This document shows, piece by piece, positions 1 to 10,345 of a stretch of 64,000 nucleotides of DNA. Positions within the stretch are counted from its first letter, which is position 1. Every line of letters begins with the position of its first letter. Origin of the DNA: Nilaparvata lugens (lineage: Eukaryota > Arthropoda > Insecta > Hemiptera > Delphacidae); NCBI RefSeq assembly GCF_014356525.2, contig NC_052508.1, positions 40,480,613 to 40,544,612 on the forward strand, written 5' to 3'. The notes below the pieces were generated by a model, which searched no databases, was not told the origin of the DNA, and was given only the letters and a program-made list of their open reading frames with translations. Made by a program: the position numbers and the translations under genes.

Positions 1-1138
1 TTCAGTTTTGGGGCCTTTACTTTTCATTGTTTCAATAAACGATCTGTTCTATTGTTTATCTGGTAGGGCTTTGATGTTTGCCGACGATACCACTATTTAT
101 GCATCCAGTTCCACAGTAGACCTTGCAAGAAACTCAGTTCTTGATCATTACAATAAAGCTAAAAAATGGTTCTCTATTAACAAACTTGTTTTAAATGAAA
201 CTAAAACACAGGAAATCACATTTTCATTAAACAATGCTAGCGGGACAGACAACCCAGTTAAACTACTGGGTTTCATGCTGGATTCTAAACTATTATGGGA
301 ACATCATGTTGGAATGATTTGCTCTAAGCTAAGCAGAAATATATTTCTATTGAGGAGACTAAAATGTGAGTTGCCTGATAATTATGTTAAACAAGCTTAT
401 TATGCTTTTTTCCATTCAATCCTGTCTTATGGTATCACGTTATGGGGCCATTCCTCAGGTGTAAAAAAAATATTAGTTTTACAGAAGAAAGCAGTCAGAA
501 TAATAAGCAATGCAGATTACCTAGATCATTGTAAACCTCTATTCAAGGAAAATTCAATATTAACAGTTTTCAATGAATTTCTGTATCAGTGCTTGAAAGA
601 GATAAAATTGAGGGAAAATGTACTGACGGTTGCCAGTGATATTCACAATTATCCGACTAGGGCCAGTGGAGATCTGCATGTACCTAGGTGCAGACTCAGC
701 AAATCTCTTTCGAGTTTTCCAATAGTGGGGATAAAATTTTTCAACCTTTTACCAGCCTCCTTCCGTACCCTTCCCCTGCCTGTATTCCTCAGACATTTAA
801 GAAAATGGCTCATAGTAAATCCATTCTACTCTTTAGAGGAATTCAGGACAGTGGTAGGTAGATTAAATTATTAATGTCAACTATTACATGAAATAGTTAA
901 TTATAACGTAGCCCTATTATGGGTGAACTATTGAATGCTATTACTGTAATTGATATTGTTGTCTTTACTCATTTTAAGGATTTTTTATTATGTATTTTGA
1001 CCTAATTATGATTTTATTATGTATTCCGACCTAATTATGATTTTATTATGTATCGTAATTTTATAAAATATTTTATGACGTAGCCTTATGTACAACTGTA
1101 TCGCCAGGCTAAATAAATTGATTGATTGATTGATTGAA
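1..1138 (+). mobile_element. 3' end of a non-LTR retrotransposon (LINE)
   Basis: The window opens inside a LINE. It holds the end of the reverse transcriptase ORF, about 260 bases of AT-rich 3' UTR with a roughly 30-bp unit repeated near 980-1060, and a simple-repeat tail of ATTG units at about 1116-1137. Such short-unit tails are typical of insect LINEs that prime on their own 3' repeat. The 5' part lies outside the window. The left LTR of the next element starts directly after the tail. Confidence 0.88.
8..874 (+). CDS. reverse transcriptase C-terminal part (LINE ORF2)
   Basis: The reading frame enters from the left edge at the conserved SVLGPLLF-INDL block. The catalytic FADD motif follows at about 77-88, then the thumb region with YGITLWG and an alpha-helical C-terminus ending PFYSLEEF. 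The same C-terminal layout is seen in the LINE at 14633-17029, so both belong to the same broad clade, probably the Jockey/CR1 side of the LINE tree. The enzyme would copy the element RNA at a nicked genomic site. The visible part is open to the stop at 872-874, but endonuclease and palm motifs upstream are outside the window, so activity cannot be judged. Confidence 0.9.
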   Translation: MGPLLFIVSINDLFYCLSGRALMFADDTTIYASSSTVDLARNSVLDHYNKAKKWFSINKLVLNETKTQEITFSLNNASGTDNPVKLLGFMLDSKLLWEHHVGMICSKLSRNIFLLRRLKCELPDNYVKQAYYAFFHSILSYGITLWGHSSGVKKILVLQKKAVRIISNADYLDHCKPLFKENSILTVFNEFLYQCLKEIKLRENVLTVASDIHNYPTRASGDLHVPRCRLSKSLSSFPIVGIKFFNLLPASFRTLPLPVFLRHLRKWLIVNPFYSLEEFRTVVGRLNY

Positions 1139-2120
1139 TGACGTACTATTCCATCCATGGTTGGAAGAAGTCGCCGGCCCTTTTACAATGGAAATTCTCA
1201 GCCCGATACAGAAACCTGATGACAAATTTACAACAGAATTAGAAAAATAATAATTACCAATATCTAATAGGATTGTATTCAATTGATGATCTAGGTAGAT
1301 CATCAAATCAATACAATTCACCGCTTCCTATGAGGAAATAATATTATTAACATACATAAATCACTTCACAAATGATAAATTATATTCAATGACAATAATA
1401 AAAATACTCACCCAAAAGGGGTATTGAAGATCCGAAGTATAGAGGGAATCAATCATCATTTATTAAATCAAGCTATCCCATTTTTAGACCTACTGTATTC
1501 TCAAAAGGGGGACTTTACTTCTAAATATTACTCTTAGCCTACATTTAAAGTAGCTTCAAAAGATGTCCGATTTACTTGGACAATCAATCTCCTGGAGAGA
1601 ATGAGAATGAGAATGTTCCAAACAAGAACATTACTGGAAATTGAAAGAAAATCTCAAGAAACAGTTAACACTATGACAGCTGGGATTAGAGTGATCACTC
1701 TCCTAGTTTTCAGAGGCTTCCAGACTGATCAGTTTTACCATAATTACTTTGAAATATTTACCCGATCGCCGGTGAATTTCTCTTCGTCCACTCTCTTTCT
1801 CCTCAGTAAATAAGGAAGGTGATACGTTCAAGCAAGATCGAAACTAGGAGAGAAAAGTTATTTCCCTTTTGCAAGTTTAGAATTATTGGCTTAATTAAGC
1901 ATACTTCTGGCGTCTAGATCTGTCGTGAGAATAGATAATTCCAAGTGGGATCGTGGGAACCAAGGACTTTAATAAGATTCTGTTCATAATATTATAATGA
2001 TTTCAGAAATGCTGGCTAAGTTGCCAATGAACAAGAATAAATTCACTATCTTCATGGGAACTGAAAACTACTTACTTAAGATAGAATAAATTCCATTTAA
2101 TAACTCAAAATTTTGGTACA
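1139..2120 (-). repeat. 3' LTR of the gag-only element
   Basis: This is the left copy of the 982-bp terminal repeat. It ends TTTTGGTACA on the plus strand, so on the element strand it starts TGTACC, and it is preceded by the polypurine tract. Small ORFs inside it are shared with the other LTR and are not genes. Confidence 0.85.
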
Positions 2121-2133
2121 GATTCTCCCCCCG
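2121..2133 (-). promoter_or_regulatory. polypurine tract of the gag-only element
   Basis: Read on the minus strand, AACGGGGGGAGAATC directly precedes the TG of the 3' LTR. A purine run at this place is the usual primer for plus-strand DNA synthesis in LTR retrotransposons. Confidence 0.65.
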
Positions 2134-3075
2134 TTAAAGGAAAGTTGGATGCCAATGAAAAAAAACTACCAAAATTTTGAATAGGTTAGCGCGCCAATTG
2201 AAAGGGTGTGGGGAGAATCCACAGCATTCGGAGTCAGTTGAAACGAAGAAAAGCGCGGGCCCAGCGCAATCTAGTGTCGTTGACTGGTTTTCCAAGCAAA
2301 CACTACTACTACAAGTCATGAAGGTTGTGAGAGAGAGTGTGCGAGAGTAACTTACATCGAACGCAGTCAGAGAAAATTGGATTGACTCTCTCTGGATCCT
2401 ATTCTCTCTGAACGGAGCTAGCCGTTCGATGTCAACATTACACAAATTACTCAACTGACGGTATCATAATATCAACAAAATTATCATGAAACCTTACTAG
2501 AACAATGAACTAGCATACTCTGAGAATTATCGATATATCAAGCTTTTCATTCAATACTTAATCTAATAACACATTAACACCACCAACCTATTTCTATATT
2601 GCCAATGAATACTATAGTACGTGAATAAAATACTACAACGTAACTGAATAATCCTACTTGAGTACACAATAATGAACTGATTATGCCTTATTCACAACGA
2701 TATAGTTTAATTGATTATTTATAAAAACTTGATATTATATAAGATTATACTCCAATTACGATTATTATAATAATTCTACTTATTTATCCTATTTTACCCA
2801 TATCTTCCTAATATTCTTATTACTATAATCATGGCCATGAACTTATATTACTACCTAGGAAATTTCTCTCTTGTTTATAGTCGACTTTCAATTATTACAA
2901 CTTCAAAGACATGATACAACAGTCACGAAATTCAGATGCGTCCACCTGATTTCTTATGTGTCTCCTATATTAATGCTCTTCTCTAATTTCAATTGTGATA
3001 CATGTGCACATCGTATGAATGTATTTACATCCATGGAAAATAACTTTACAGATACAAGTGAAGTCCATTCTTTTA

Positions 3076-3877
3076 TTATGAATGGGCCAGACCATTAGTA
3101 GGTTTCAAATTTTTAGTCAAAGATTCAATGGGGTTATGTATTTTTGAATACATTGAATGTTGTACCTGATTTTGATTTTGACTCAAAATTATATTATTGT
3201 CAGGGCCTGCAGCTGCATTCACCTCTCCAGTTGGCGAATTTATTATGTTCACAGAAGGTATATTCAATAGTTTACTTGTACCTGGTTGATTTGAAACTAC
3301 AATATTTGATATATTTGGAAACGAGAATGCACTAGGCGATTTCATATTAGCTGGAGAAGGAGGCCTACTCTTAACTTGTTTACTTTGCAAATCTATCATG
3401 AGCAATGATAGAAGGCAACATATTTATCATTTCATACAACAAGGTCAATGATTTTCCTTGTTTATCTGGTGTTATTGTTGGAAAGGCTTTCAAAGATTGT
3501 TCAATCACTGAAATGAAATGAAGAATCTTCGATTCTAATTTCACAATTTCTTTTCTAGTCAGTTCTGACATTGATTCAAGTTCTTCCAATAAATATAGAA
3601 TTCGAGAGCTAATTTCCTTTATTGTGCTATGAGATCTTAACATTTCATAGGACACTTGTCTACGTTCAGTGAGGTCAGCGATCTTTTGTCTAAACAAAGT
3701 TCTCAGACAATCAACTGTCTGACTTTGCATTTCCAATCTATCTAAACCTAGGATTTCCAATTCAAACAGAAGTTCATCTTTTACTAATACATCTGGGTTA
3801 ATTTTATGAGACAAAAATGAATTAATTACATGGTTACTTGTAAATGCCGTTTTCACTATCTCCAGTGTAACCGCCAT
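3076..3877 (-). pseudogene. gag-like protein, frameshifted
   Basis: The first frame (3877 to 3380, 165 residues) starts MAVTLEIVKTAF and contains DELLFELEILGLD. This resembles the SAP-like ELxxRGL segment at the N-terminus of gag in some insect LTR elements. Helical sequence follows. At its stop a second frame (3405 to 3076, 109 residues, rich in Ser, Pro and Asn) takes over in the +1 frame with a 26-base overlap. Either a base has been lost or a ribosomal frameshift joins them; a loss looks simpler. No CCHC knuckle or protease motif follows. The family assignment rests on the SAP-like segment, the flanking LTRs and the position. Confidence 0.55.
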
Positions 3878-4620
3878 GTTATCCTATTATAATCAAATCT
3901 ACTAATTATTAATACTTATTACTTCTACACAATTGAAAAGCTTGATAATTCAATATCACTAAAATTTTTCCTACTTTAGATAAATAAATGGAACCTGATA
4001 GTCTGGAAACCGCTACTCATTAAATCACTTTAAAATTTCATTAATTTAATTATATTCCATCAGAATTCAATTTTCTCATTTCAAATTTAAATTTCCAATT
4101 CCAACACAAATATAGGACCAGAAAATTCACTAATTAACCGTACGCTCTGCTACCAATTTTATAGTGTCTTTTGAGAACCTAAATTCTCAGACAACTATAA
4201 TTAAGTTTGGAAATCATGCGAGACTCCGATGGTGGAGGGGTTAGTGAAATTTCTAGTACTATTCTAGTGGTGAGGAATCCAAAATAAAAATCATTTGACG
4301 ATTGATTGGCTCTGCATTAAATATTTAAATTCAAACAACACTTTACAATAAATACTTTCTTCAATTAAATATTATCTTTGTCTTTAAGAGACCAAATTTA
4401 ATTATTTTTATGTCTTTAAGAGACCAAAATTTAAGGGACACATTGAATTCTAGTGGGGAAAGATCAAGTACTCATCTTGTAGTTATCATTGCGATGTCCG
4501 GAGTCCCTGGCGGAGATGGATGAAGGGTGAAGATGATTAGTCGTCCTCCAGGAATGTTCAGGCATCGTGGCGACAGATCCAAAAAAGAGTTAGTCTTGTT
4601 CTCTCCTCATCAGGGTTCAA

Positions 4621-5602
4621 TGACGTACGATTCCATCCATGGTTGGAAGAAGTCGCTGGCCCTTTTACAATGGAAATTCTCAGCCCGATACAGAAACCTG
4701 ATGACAAATTTACAACAGAATTAGAAACATAATAATTACCAATATCTAATAGGATTGTATTCAATTGATGATCTAGGTAGATCATCAAATCAATACAATT
4801 CACCACTTCCTATGAGGAGATAATATTATTAACATACATAAATCACATCACAAATGATAAATTATATTCAATGACAATAATAAAAATACTCACCCAAAAG
4901 GGGTATTGAAGATCCAAAGTATAGAGGGAATCAATCGTCATTTATTAATTCAAGCTATCCCATTTTTAGACCTACTGTATTCTCAAAAGGGGGACTTTAC
5001 TTCTAAATATTACTCTTAGCCTACATTTAAAGTAGCTTCAAAAGATGTCCGATTTACTTGGACAATCAATCTCCTGGAGAGAATGAGAATGAGAATGTTC
5101 CAAACAAGAACATTACTGGAAATTGAAAGAAAATCTCAAGAAACAGTTAACACTATGACAGCTGGGATTAGAGTGATCACTCTCCTAGTTTTCAGAGGCT
5201 TCCAGACTGATCAGTTTTACCATAATTACTATGAAATATTTACCCGATCACCGGTGAATTTCTCTTCGTCCACTCTCTTTCTCCTCAGTAAATAAGGAAG
5301 GTGATACGTTCAAGCAAGAAGGAAACTGGGAGAGAAATGTTATTTCCCTTTTGCAAGTTTAGAATTATGGGCTTGATTCAGCATACTTCTGGCGTCTAGA
5401 TCTGTCGTGAGAAAAGATAATTCCAAGTGGGATTGTGGGAACCAAGGACTTTAATAAGATTCTGGTCATAATATTATAATGATTTTAGAAACGCTGGCTA
5501 AGTTGCCAATGAACAAGAATAAATTCACTATCTTCATGGGAACTGAAAACTACTAACTCAAGATAGAATAAATTCCATTTAATAACTCAAAATTTTGGTA
5601 CA
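4621..5602 (-). repeat. 5' LTR of the gag-only element
   Basis: This is the right copy of the 982-bp repeat, starting TGACGTAC on the plus strand and ending GGTACA. On the element strand it precedes gag. The leader just downstream (4620 downward, TTGAACCCTGATGAGG on the minus strand) lacks the TGG that normally begins a tRNA primer-binding site. Confidence 0.82.
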
Positions 5603-6155
5603 TGGATCCATTAAAAGTATGAGAAAATAAATCATTGATGTACACTAAAAATAGTATGGGACCCAAAACTCATCCTTGTGGGACACCATATTTAACCATA
5701 GCCAAATCACTATCACTGTTAGAAATTGAAACATATTGCTTGCGATCTGACAAATATGATCTTAGCCACATGTTAGCCACCCCACGGATTCCAGCAGCAC
5801 GAAGCTTTTCCAAAAGGATATTGTGCTCTACAGTGTCAAATACTTTTCTTATGTCTAAGAATAGACCTGACGTTCTGTACTTATGAGGTGTATTGATCCC
5901 GTGATAGATATCTGCCATTAACTTGTTAAGTGCCTGCTCTGTACTTAAGCCCTCCTGAAAACCAAATTGATCCCTATGAGAGAACTTCACTCTACTGAAA
6001 AAGGATATTATTCTTTTTTTAAAAGTTTTTCAAAAATATTTGAAAAAACTGAGAGTAATGAGATGGGTCTGTAATTTGAGATTTCTGTATCAGATCCACT
6101 TTTGAATATCGGAATCACTTTTGCAGTTTTGAGTCTAGTTGAGAATTTACCCTTC
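5603..6155 (-). pseudogene. LINE reverse transcriptase fragment, broken
   Basis: On the minus strand the frame starts near 6155 with AKVIPIFKSGS, then NYRPISLLSVFSNIFEKL. A frame change follows near 6000, then QFGFQEGLSTEQAL, the palm segment (SGLFLDIRKVFDTVEHNILL) and YGVPQG. A stop lies at the next codon, then VLGPILFLVYINDL, and the sequence ends abruptly at the LTR boundary at 5602. Endonuclease is missing on one side and the catalytic YADD block on the other. Its upstream end is joined to exon sequence of the split gene, so it inserted into that gene as a 5'-truncated copy. Confidence 0.85.
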
Positions 6156-6522
6156 TTGAATCCACCTCTCCTATCTTCAATAAAACCTTTTTCATGGAAC
6201 TGAGCAGTAACATTATCAATTCTGGGTCGAGAAACTTGAAGAATATTTTTGAATGTTTCTAAGCACACTGGAATCTCTTCCCTATCAACACTACGAACAA
6301 AATATTTTGTTGTTCGGAGTTTTGAGCCTGGGGTTGTCTAAATTTTTAGATTGTCCAGGCCTTCTACGTTTACAGTTGAAAATTTTTACGTGTTTCAGTA
6401 TGAAGTGGTCTTGATATTATTTTTCCGATTTCTTGTAGTATAGCTTGTGGAAACTCATGACATCTCGCATTTTCAGTTGTTTGCATCTGTAAACTCCTCC
6501 AATGTGGTTGCAGGTGGGGTAT
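6155..6522 (-). pseudogene. split gene, continuation of exon 2
   Basis: Minus-strand sequence directly left of transposon copy 1 continues the exon that starts at 24027. Across the AT target site the frame reads from KHPPQ into YPTCNHIGGVYRCKQ. A stop lies near 6418-6420 and further frame changes follow, after which YFVRSVDREEIPVC and VSRPRIDNV are readable up to RRGG, where a truncated LINE begins. I recall a repetitive insect protein family whose members start RKRxRNPxNWKxN and contain a PVCxxxFxxxL segment, with no named domain; many seem to be mobile-element genes. The function is unknown to me. This copy is dead. Confidence 0.6.
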
Positions 6523-6950
6523 CCCTAGTGGAAGTGATCAATAGAGATCAATAAAAAGAAATGTATTGATATCAATAGGTATTTGGGCCAATACACATCA
6601 ATAGGTATCCATGGATATGTATTGATGTGTATTGGCCCAAATACCTATTGATATCAATACATATCCATGAATATCAATACATAACCAGCTGTATTGATAT
6701 CAATACACATCAATACATTTCCATGGATATGTATTGATGTATTGCAAATACCTATTGATATCAATACGAATCAATACATATCCATGGATATCAATACATA
6801 ACCAGCTGTATTGATATCAATACACATCAATACATTTCCATGGATATGTATTGGCCCAAATGATATCAATACACATCAATAGGTAGCCATGGATATCAAT
6901 ACATAACCAGCTGTATTGATATCAATACAGATCAATAGCCATCTATAAGC
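6523..6950. repeat. left subterminal palindromic array, copy 1
   Basis: Tandem, alternating blocks are built on the 13-bp palindrome ATTGATATCAATA with linkers such as TTTGGGCCAATACACATC and CATGGATATC. About ten core palindromes are visible. The equivalent array in copy 2 (37419-38035) has the same words in a more regular order of about 120 bp. Such arrays could bind the transposase, which is inference. Confidence 0.85.
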
Positions 6951-7245
6951 AACCTGTCTCCTTTATAGAAAAAATCCTCTTTTAAATCTAGGAGAGCAGC
7001 TTAGGATGAAGATAACATTTGCAAGGATTATAATATTTCAACCCAGCTGCAACTGGCATCAGACAAGAGAGTATATCTGTTTAATTATCTATAATTAATA
7101 TAAGTGAATTGGATTCAGTGAATAGATGTCTATTGACATATTGATGAAAAATTAAGGGATGTAAATAGTTAAGACATGAATAATGTGAGAAGTTTGTTTA
7201 TTAAAATAACTCATATGCATGTCATTTATCTATTAAGAAAGGTCC

Positions 7246-7394
7246 TTATTGTGGTGCTCCAGAATACATTAATCTCTTTTTGTTTAAAGTAGCAATTTTT
7301 TGAGCTACATACTGGTTTATGTTACTGTACCTCAATTCAATCTCAATTTTTGTAGCATTCAGATTTTCCTCCAGGATCCGGTGTTTGAACATTT
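7246..7394 (-). pseudogene. last exon of transposon-borne gene, copy 1
   Basis: On the minus strand a pyrimidine-rich stretch ending TTCTAG precedes 48 open codons (MFKHRILEEN then LNATKIEIEL, INQYVAQKIATLNKK) and a stop. It matches the 56-codon last exon in copy 2 at about 70% of residues, with the same acceptor. The segment E-x(3,4)-INxYVAxKIAxL resembles the C-terminal helices of BEN-domain proteins; that resemblance is from memory and weak. I do not find the upstream exons in this copy, so it is probably a relic. Confidence 0.5.
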
Positions 7395-7549
7395 CTAGAA
7401 CAAATAACAGTTCAAAGTATACAATCTTTACAAATTATAAAATAAGGTTTCTATTTCCTGAATTAATCTGCTAGCAGATTTATTTAATAACCTAAAAATG
7501 TATTTAAATATGCATGACTCTCCCTCTCCTGAAAGGAAAGTCCAAGATA

Positions 7550-8390
7550 ACACAAGAGCGTTTTTTTCACGTTAAAATTATGTCCTCACAGTTTTACATT
7601 ATAATGTCATATTCTGGTGGAAAAGTCGAGAAAATCACATTTTTTCACATGAGGAGTACGTGAGACTGAAACTTGAAAATAACGTTCTTTTTTTGTTTCT
7701 ACATTTTTACTTTATACTGAACATGTATACTGAACTCTCAGAAAAGAACATGAATAAAACGGTTTTTTCTACATTTCTTGTCCCACATTTGGTCATTTCT
7801 TTTGCATGAAAATTTCCAAAAATTCACATGGAAATAACGTTTTAAAAATACATTTCTACAATATTTTATCGTGAAAAGATGGAGAAGGATTACATTAATT
7901 ATCCTGAATAAATAACCTGTTCAATTCTTTATTTTTACATTAAAAAACTATAAATCTTATAAAACTTTTGAATAACCACAATATAATGTGAAGTAAATTC
8001 TCTACCCTAACTTTTCAATAATTTCACACAAAACTGAATAAAAATTAAATTCAACTATAAAGTCCTATTCAGACAAATGGATTTTCCCTAGTAAGTAGTG
8101 ATATATGCAATCCAACAGCTGGACATTATAATTACAAAAAGGAAGCTCATTTTCATTTGTAATCGTTCAACAGCTGACAGATTTCAGATATTTTTCATGT
8201 AAGCTTCTTTTTTTCAGCTGTTGGACTTTGTATCAGCCATTTGCTTGTATTAGCTTTGCATCACCAATGGGAAAAAAACATAAATTGGCTGGATGGCCAA
8301 TAGGGAGATTTTTGCTTTAATAAAATGGTGAAACAACAATAATTTATATTAAAATTGCATTTATTTTCAAAACATTACAGTTTTCAACCC
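7550..8390. other. transposon interior without a gene
   Basis: AT-rich DNA inside copy 1, with no ORF, RNA gene or repeat array that I can support. Two short inverted words around CAACAGCTG at 8110-8230 hint at a small decayed foldback. Confidence 0.5.
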
Positions 8391-8645
8391 TTCAATAAGT
8401 TGGAGACTGTTGTAGATATAATACTGTAACATTCAGGATAAGTTATTGGTCGAATACTCCACCTTTTGACATACAACTGAATTTCAACCCCTCATAAGGG
8501 GGTGACTTGGGGGGTTGTGAATCAAAGATTTTGAATGTAAATACTCATTGTGTATTATCTTAAAAGCCTTCTGAAAACGAGAAAGATGAAATCAATAAAA
8601 ATCTTCTATGATCCTTTTATCCAAAATGGCGGCTGATTGAAGTTT
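8390..8645. repeat. foldback element, left arm
   Basis: This arm is the reverse complement, with mismatches, of 14292-14607. Shared words include ATATAATACTGTA near 8418 against CAGTATTATATC near 14565, the run AACCCCTCATAAGGGG against CCCCTTATGAAGGGG, and CCAAAATGGCGGCTGATTGAA against TTCAATCAGCTGCCATTTTGG. Together they form a palindromic MITE of about 570 bp that was opened by the Gypsy element. Confidence 0.8.
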
Positions 8646-8843
8646 TGGTTGTCACAAAGTAAAATTGTGACGGAAAATATTGTTAAATAATTAATAATAT
8701 TGAAGAAAGACGCTCGGCTATCAGCAACGCTAGCCGACCGCGGAGATAAGGAAGGTACCGATGGCGCACCATCTTCCGCGCATCGAGACGATTTCCACCG
8801 CCTCTGGCGGCGGCACAACTCCATCCCCTCCACTTTGGGGGAG

Positions 8844-8851
8844 TATTTAAA
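8844..8851 (+). promoter_or_regulatory. TATA box of the 5' LTR
   Basis: TATTTAAA is set in a GC-rich context, with a likely start about 30 bases downstream near CACAGCATTC. The 3' LTR keeps the same box at 12790-12797. Confidence 0.6.
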
Positions 8852-9029
8852 GGCCGGACGAGCCCCAGACCACAGCATTCCGCTCACAACCTTCCTGCTC
8901 CTGGTACAGCGGCCCGTTGGCTGCCGTACGTCCCCGACCTCCTGTCCTGGTGGTACAGGGGCCCGTTGGCTGCCGTACGTCCCCGACCTCCTGTCCTGGT
9001 ACAGCGGCCCCTTGGCTGCTGTAAGTCCC

Positions 9030-10015
9030 TAACCTTCCATCTCCCTAGGGCACAGCGGACCGTTGTCTGCCGTCCCTGTCCTCCCATCTCCTAGGGCACA
9101 GCAGACCGTTGTCTGCCGTCCCTGTCCTCCCATCTCTCTAGGGCACAGCGGACCGTTGTCTGCCGTCCCTGACCTCCCATCTCCCTAGGGCACAGCAGAC
9201 CGTTGTCTGCCATCCCTGTCCTCCCATCTCCCTAGGGCACAGCGGACCGTTGTCTGCCGTCCCTGTCCTCCCATTTCCCCAGGGCACAGCGGACCGTTGT
9301 CTGCCGTCCCTGACCTCCCATCTCCTAGGGCACAGCGGCCCGTTGTCTGCCGTCCCTGTCCTCCCATTTCCCCAGGGCACAGCGGACCGTCGTCTGCCGT
9401 CCCTGACCTTCCATTCCCCCAGGGCACAGCGGACCATTGTCTGCCATCCCTGTCCTCCCATCTCCCTAGGCCACAGCGGACCGTTGTCTGCCGTCCCTGT
9501 CCTCCCATTTCCCCAGGGCACAGCGGACCGTTGTCTGCCGTCCCTATTCTTCCTTCTCCCCAGGGCACAGCGGACCGTTGTCTGCCGTCCCTATTCTTCC
9601 TTTTCCCCAGGGCACAGCGGACCGTTGTCTGCCGTCCCTGTCCTTTCTCTCCACAGGGCACAGCGGACCGTTGTCTGCCGTCCCTATTCTTTCCATCCCC
9701 TCAGGGCACAGCGGACCGTTGTCTGCCATCCCTGTCCTTCCATTTCCCTAGGGCACAGCGGACCGTTTTCTGCCGTCCCTGTCTTTCCATCCCCTCAGGG
9801 CACAGCAGACCGTTGTCTGCCATCCCTGTCCTCCCATCTCCCTAGGGCACAGCGGACCGTTGTCTGCCGTCCCTGTCCTCCCATTTCCCCAGGGCACAGC
9901 GGACCGTTGTCTACCATCCCTATTCTTTCCATCCCCTCAGGGCACAGCGGACCGTTGTCTGCCGTCCCTATTCTTCCTTCTCCCCAGGGCACAGTGGACC
10001 GTTGTCTGCCGTCCC
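9030..10015 (+). repeat. 47-bp minisatellite inside the 5' LTR
   Basis: About 20 head-to-tail units are built around GGGCACAGCGGACCGTTGTC and TGCCGTCCCT, with a variable pyrimidine spacer such as GTCCTCCCATCTCCCTA. The pyrimidine strand and GC richness contrast with the AT-rich surroundings. Confidence 0.92.
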
Positions 10016-10300
10016 TATCCTGTCTGTCCTCCCTTTTCCTACTTCACTGGAGTGGAACCGAGGCCGTAAGGCCGATACAAAATTACACCAAAGTGGTGTC
10101 ATCAGAGAAGAGAGCGACCTTCACACCGTCAGAAGCACCAGGAGGTGCTGTTCACGCCAGCTGAGGCACAAAGAAGAAGGAAGAGGAACTTCGACTCTCC
10201 TCCTTTCCCCGCCAACATTACGACTGAGCGAAGTCATCCAGGAGCAACACCTGGGTATCAATCACCCACCTCTGAAGCTACTCAGGGTGTACGTGATAGA

Positions 10301-10320
10301 TTGGCGCCCGCACTTGGGGC
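10301..10320 (+). promoter_or_regulatory. primer-binding site of the Gypsy-type element
   Basis: TTGGCGCCCGCACTTGGGGC starts two bases after the LTR. TGGCGCCC is the usual start of a site that pairs with a tRNA 3' end carrying GGGCGCCA. The tRNA species is not identified here. Confidence 0.78.
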
Positions 10321-10345
10321 TCGAGGCAACAAAGTGAGAATCATC

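Larger units (their letters stand above)
1139..5602 (-). mobile_element. gag-only LTR retrotransposon
   Basis: Two direct repeats of exactly 982 bp (1139-2120 and 4621-5602) begin TG and end CA, with about 97-98% identity by eye. They bracket a 2.5-kb interior. On the minus strand a purine tract with six G lies immediately before the left repeat (2121-2133 reversed), which fits a polypurine tract and fixes the orientation. The interior carries a gag-like ORF but no protease, reverse transcriptase or integrase, so it would need enzymes in trans. No clear tRNA primer site follows the 5' LTR. The flanks (ttgaa on the left, tggat on the right) do not match, so the insertion site has been rearranged or the flanks were joined later. 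Confidence 0.8.
8650..10298 (+). repeat. 5' LTR of the Gypsy-type element (1649 bp)
   Basis: The first about 370 bp are unique and contain the promoter. About 20 copies of a 47-bp minisatellite follow, then about 280 bp of R/U5-like sequence. The 3' LTR has the same order and is 43 bp longer because of array differences. Long ORFs on both strands of the array exist only because the GC-rich repeat lacks stops; they are not genes. Confidence 0.88.

Noticed and set aside
1601..1813. 70-codon ORF conserved at 5083-5295
   Set aside because: Conserved only because both lie in the LTRs of one element; runs antisense to the element.
2134..2454. 106-codon minus-strand ORF near the polypurine tract as a possible env gene
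   Set aside because: No signal peptide, membrane segment or glycoprotein feature is convincing; single short frame only.
6523..6950. CRISPR-like appearance of regularly spaced palindromic repeats
   Set aside because: Repeats are AT-rich, spacers are themselves repeated, there are no cas genes and the DNA is eukaryotic. It is the subterminal array of a DNA transposon.
9138..10164. Long overlapping ORFs on both strands across the LTR minisatellite (127 to 304 residues, Arg/Gly- or Pro/Ser-rich)
   Set aside because: They exist because the GC-rich 47-bp unit contains no stop codon in most frames. They repeat in the second LTR and have no start context or domain.
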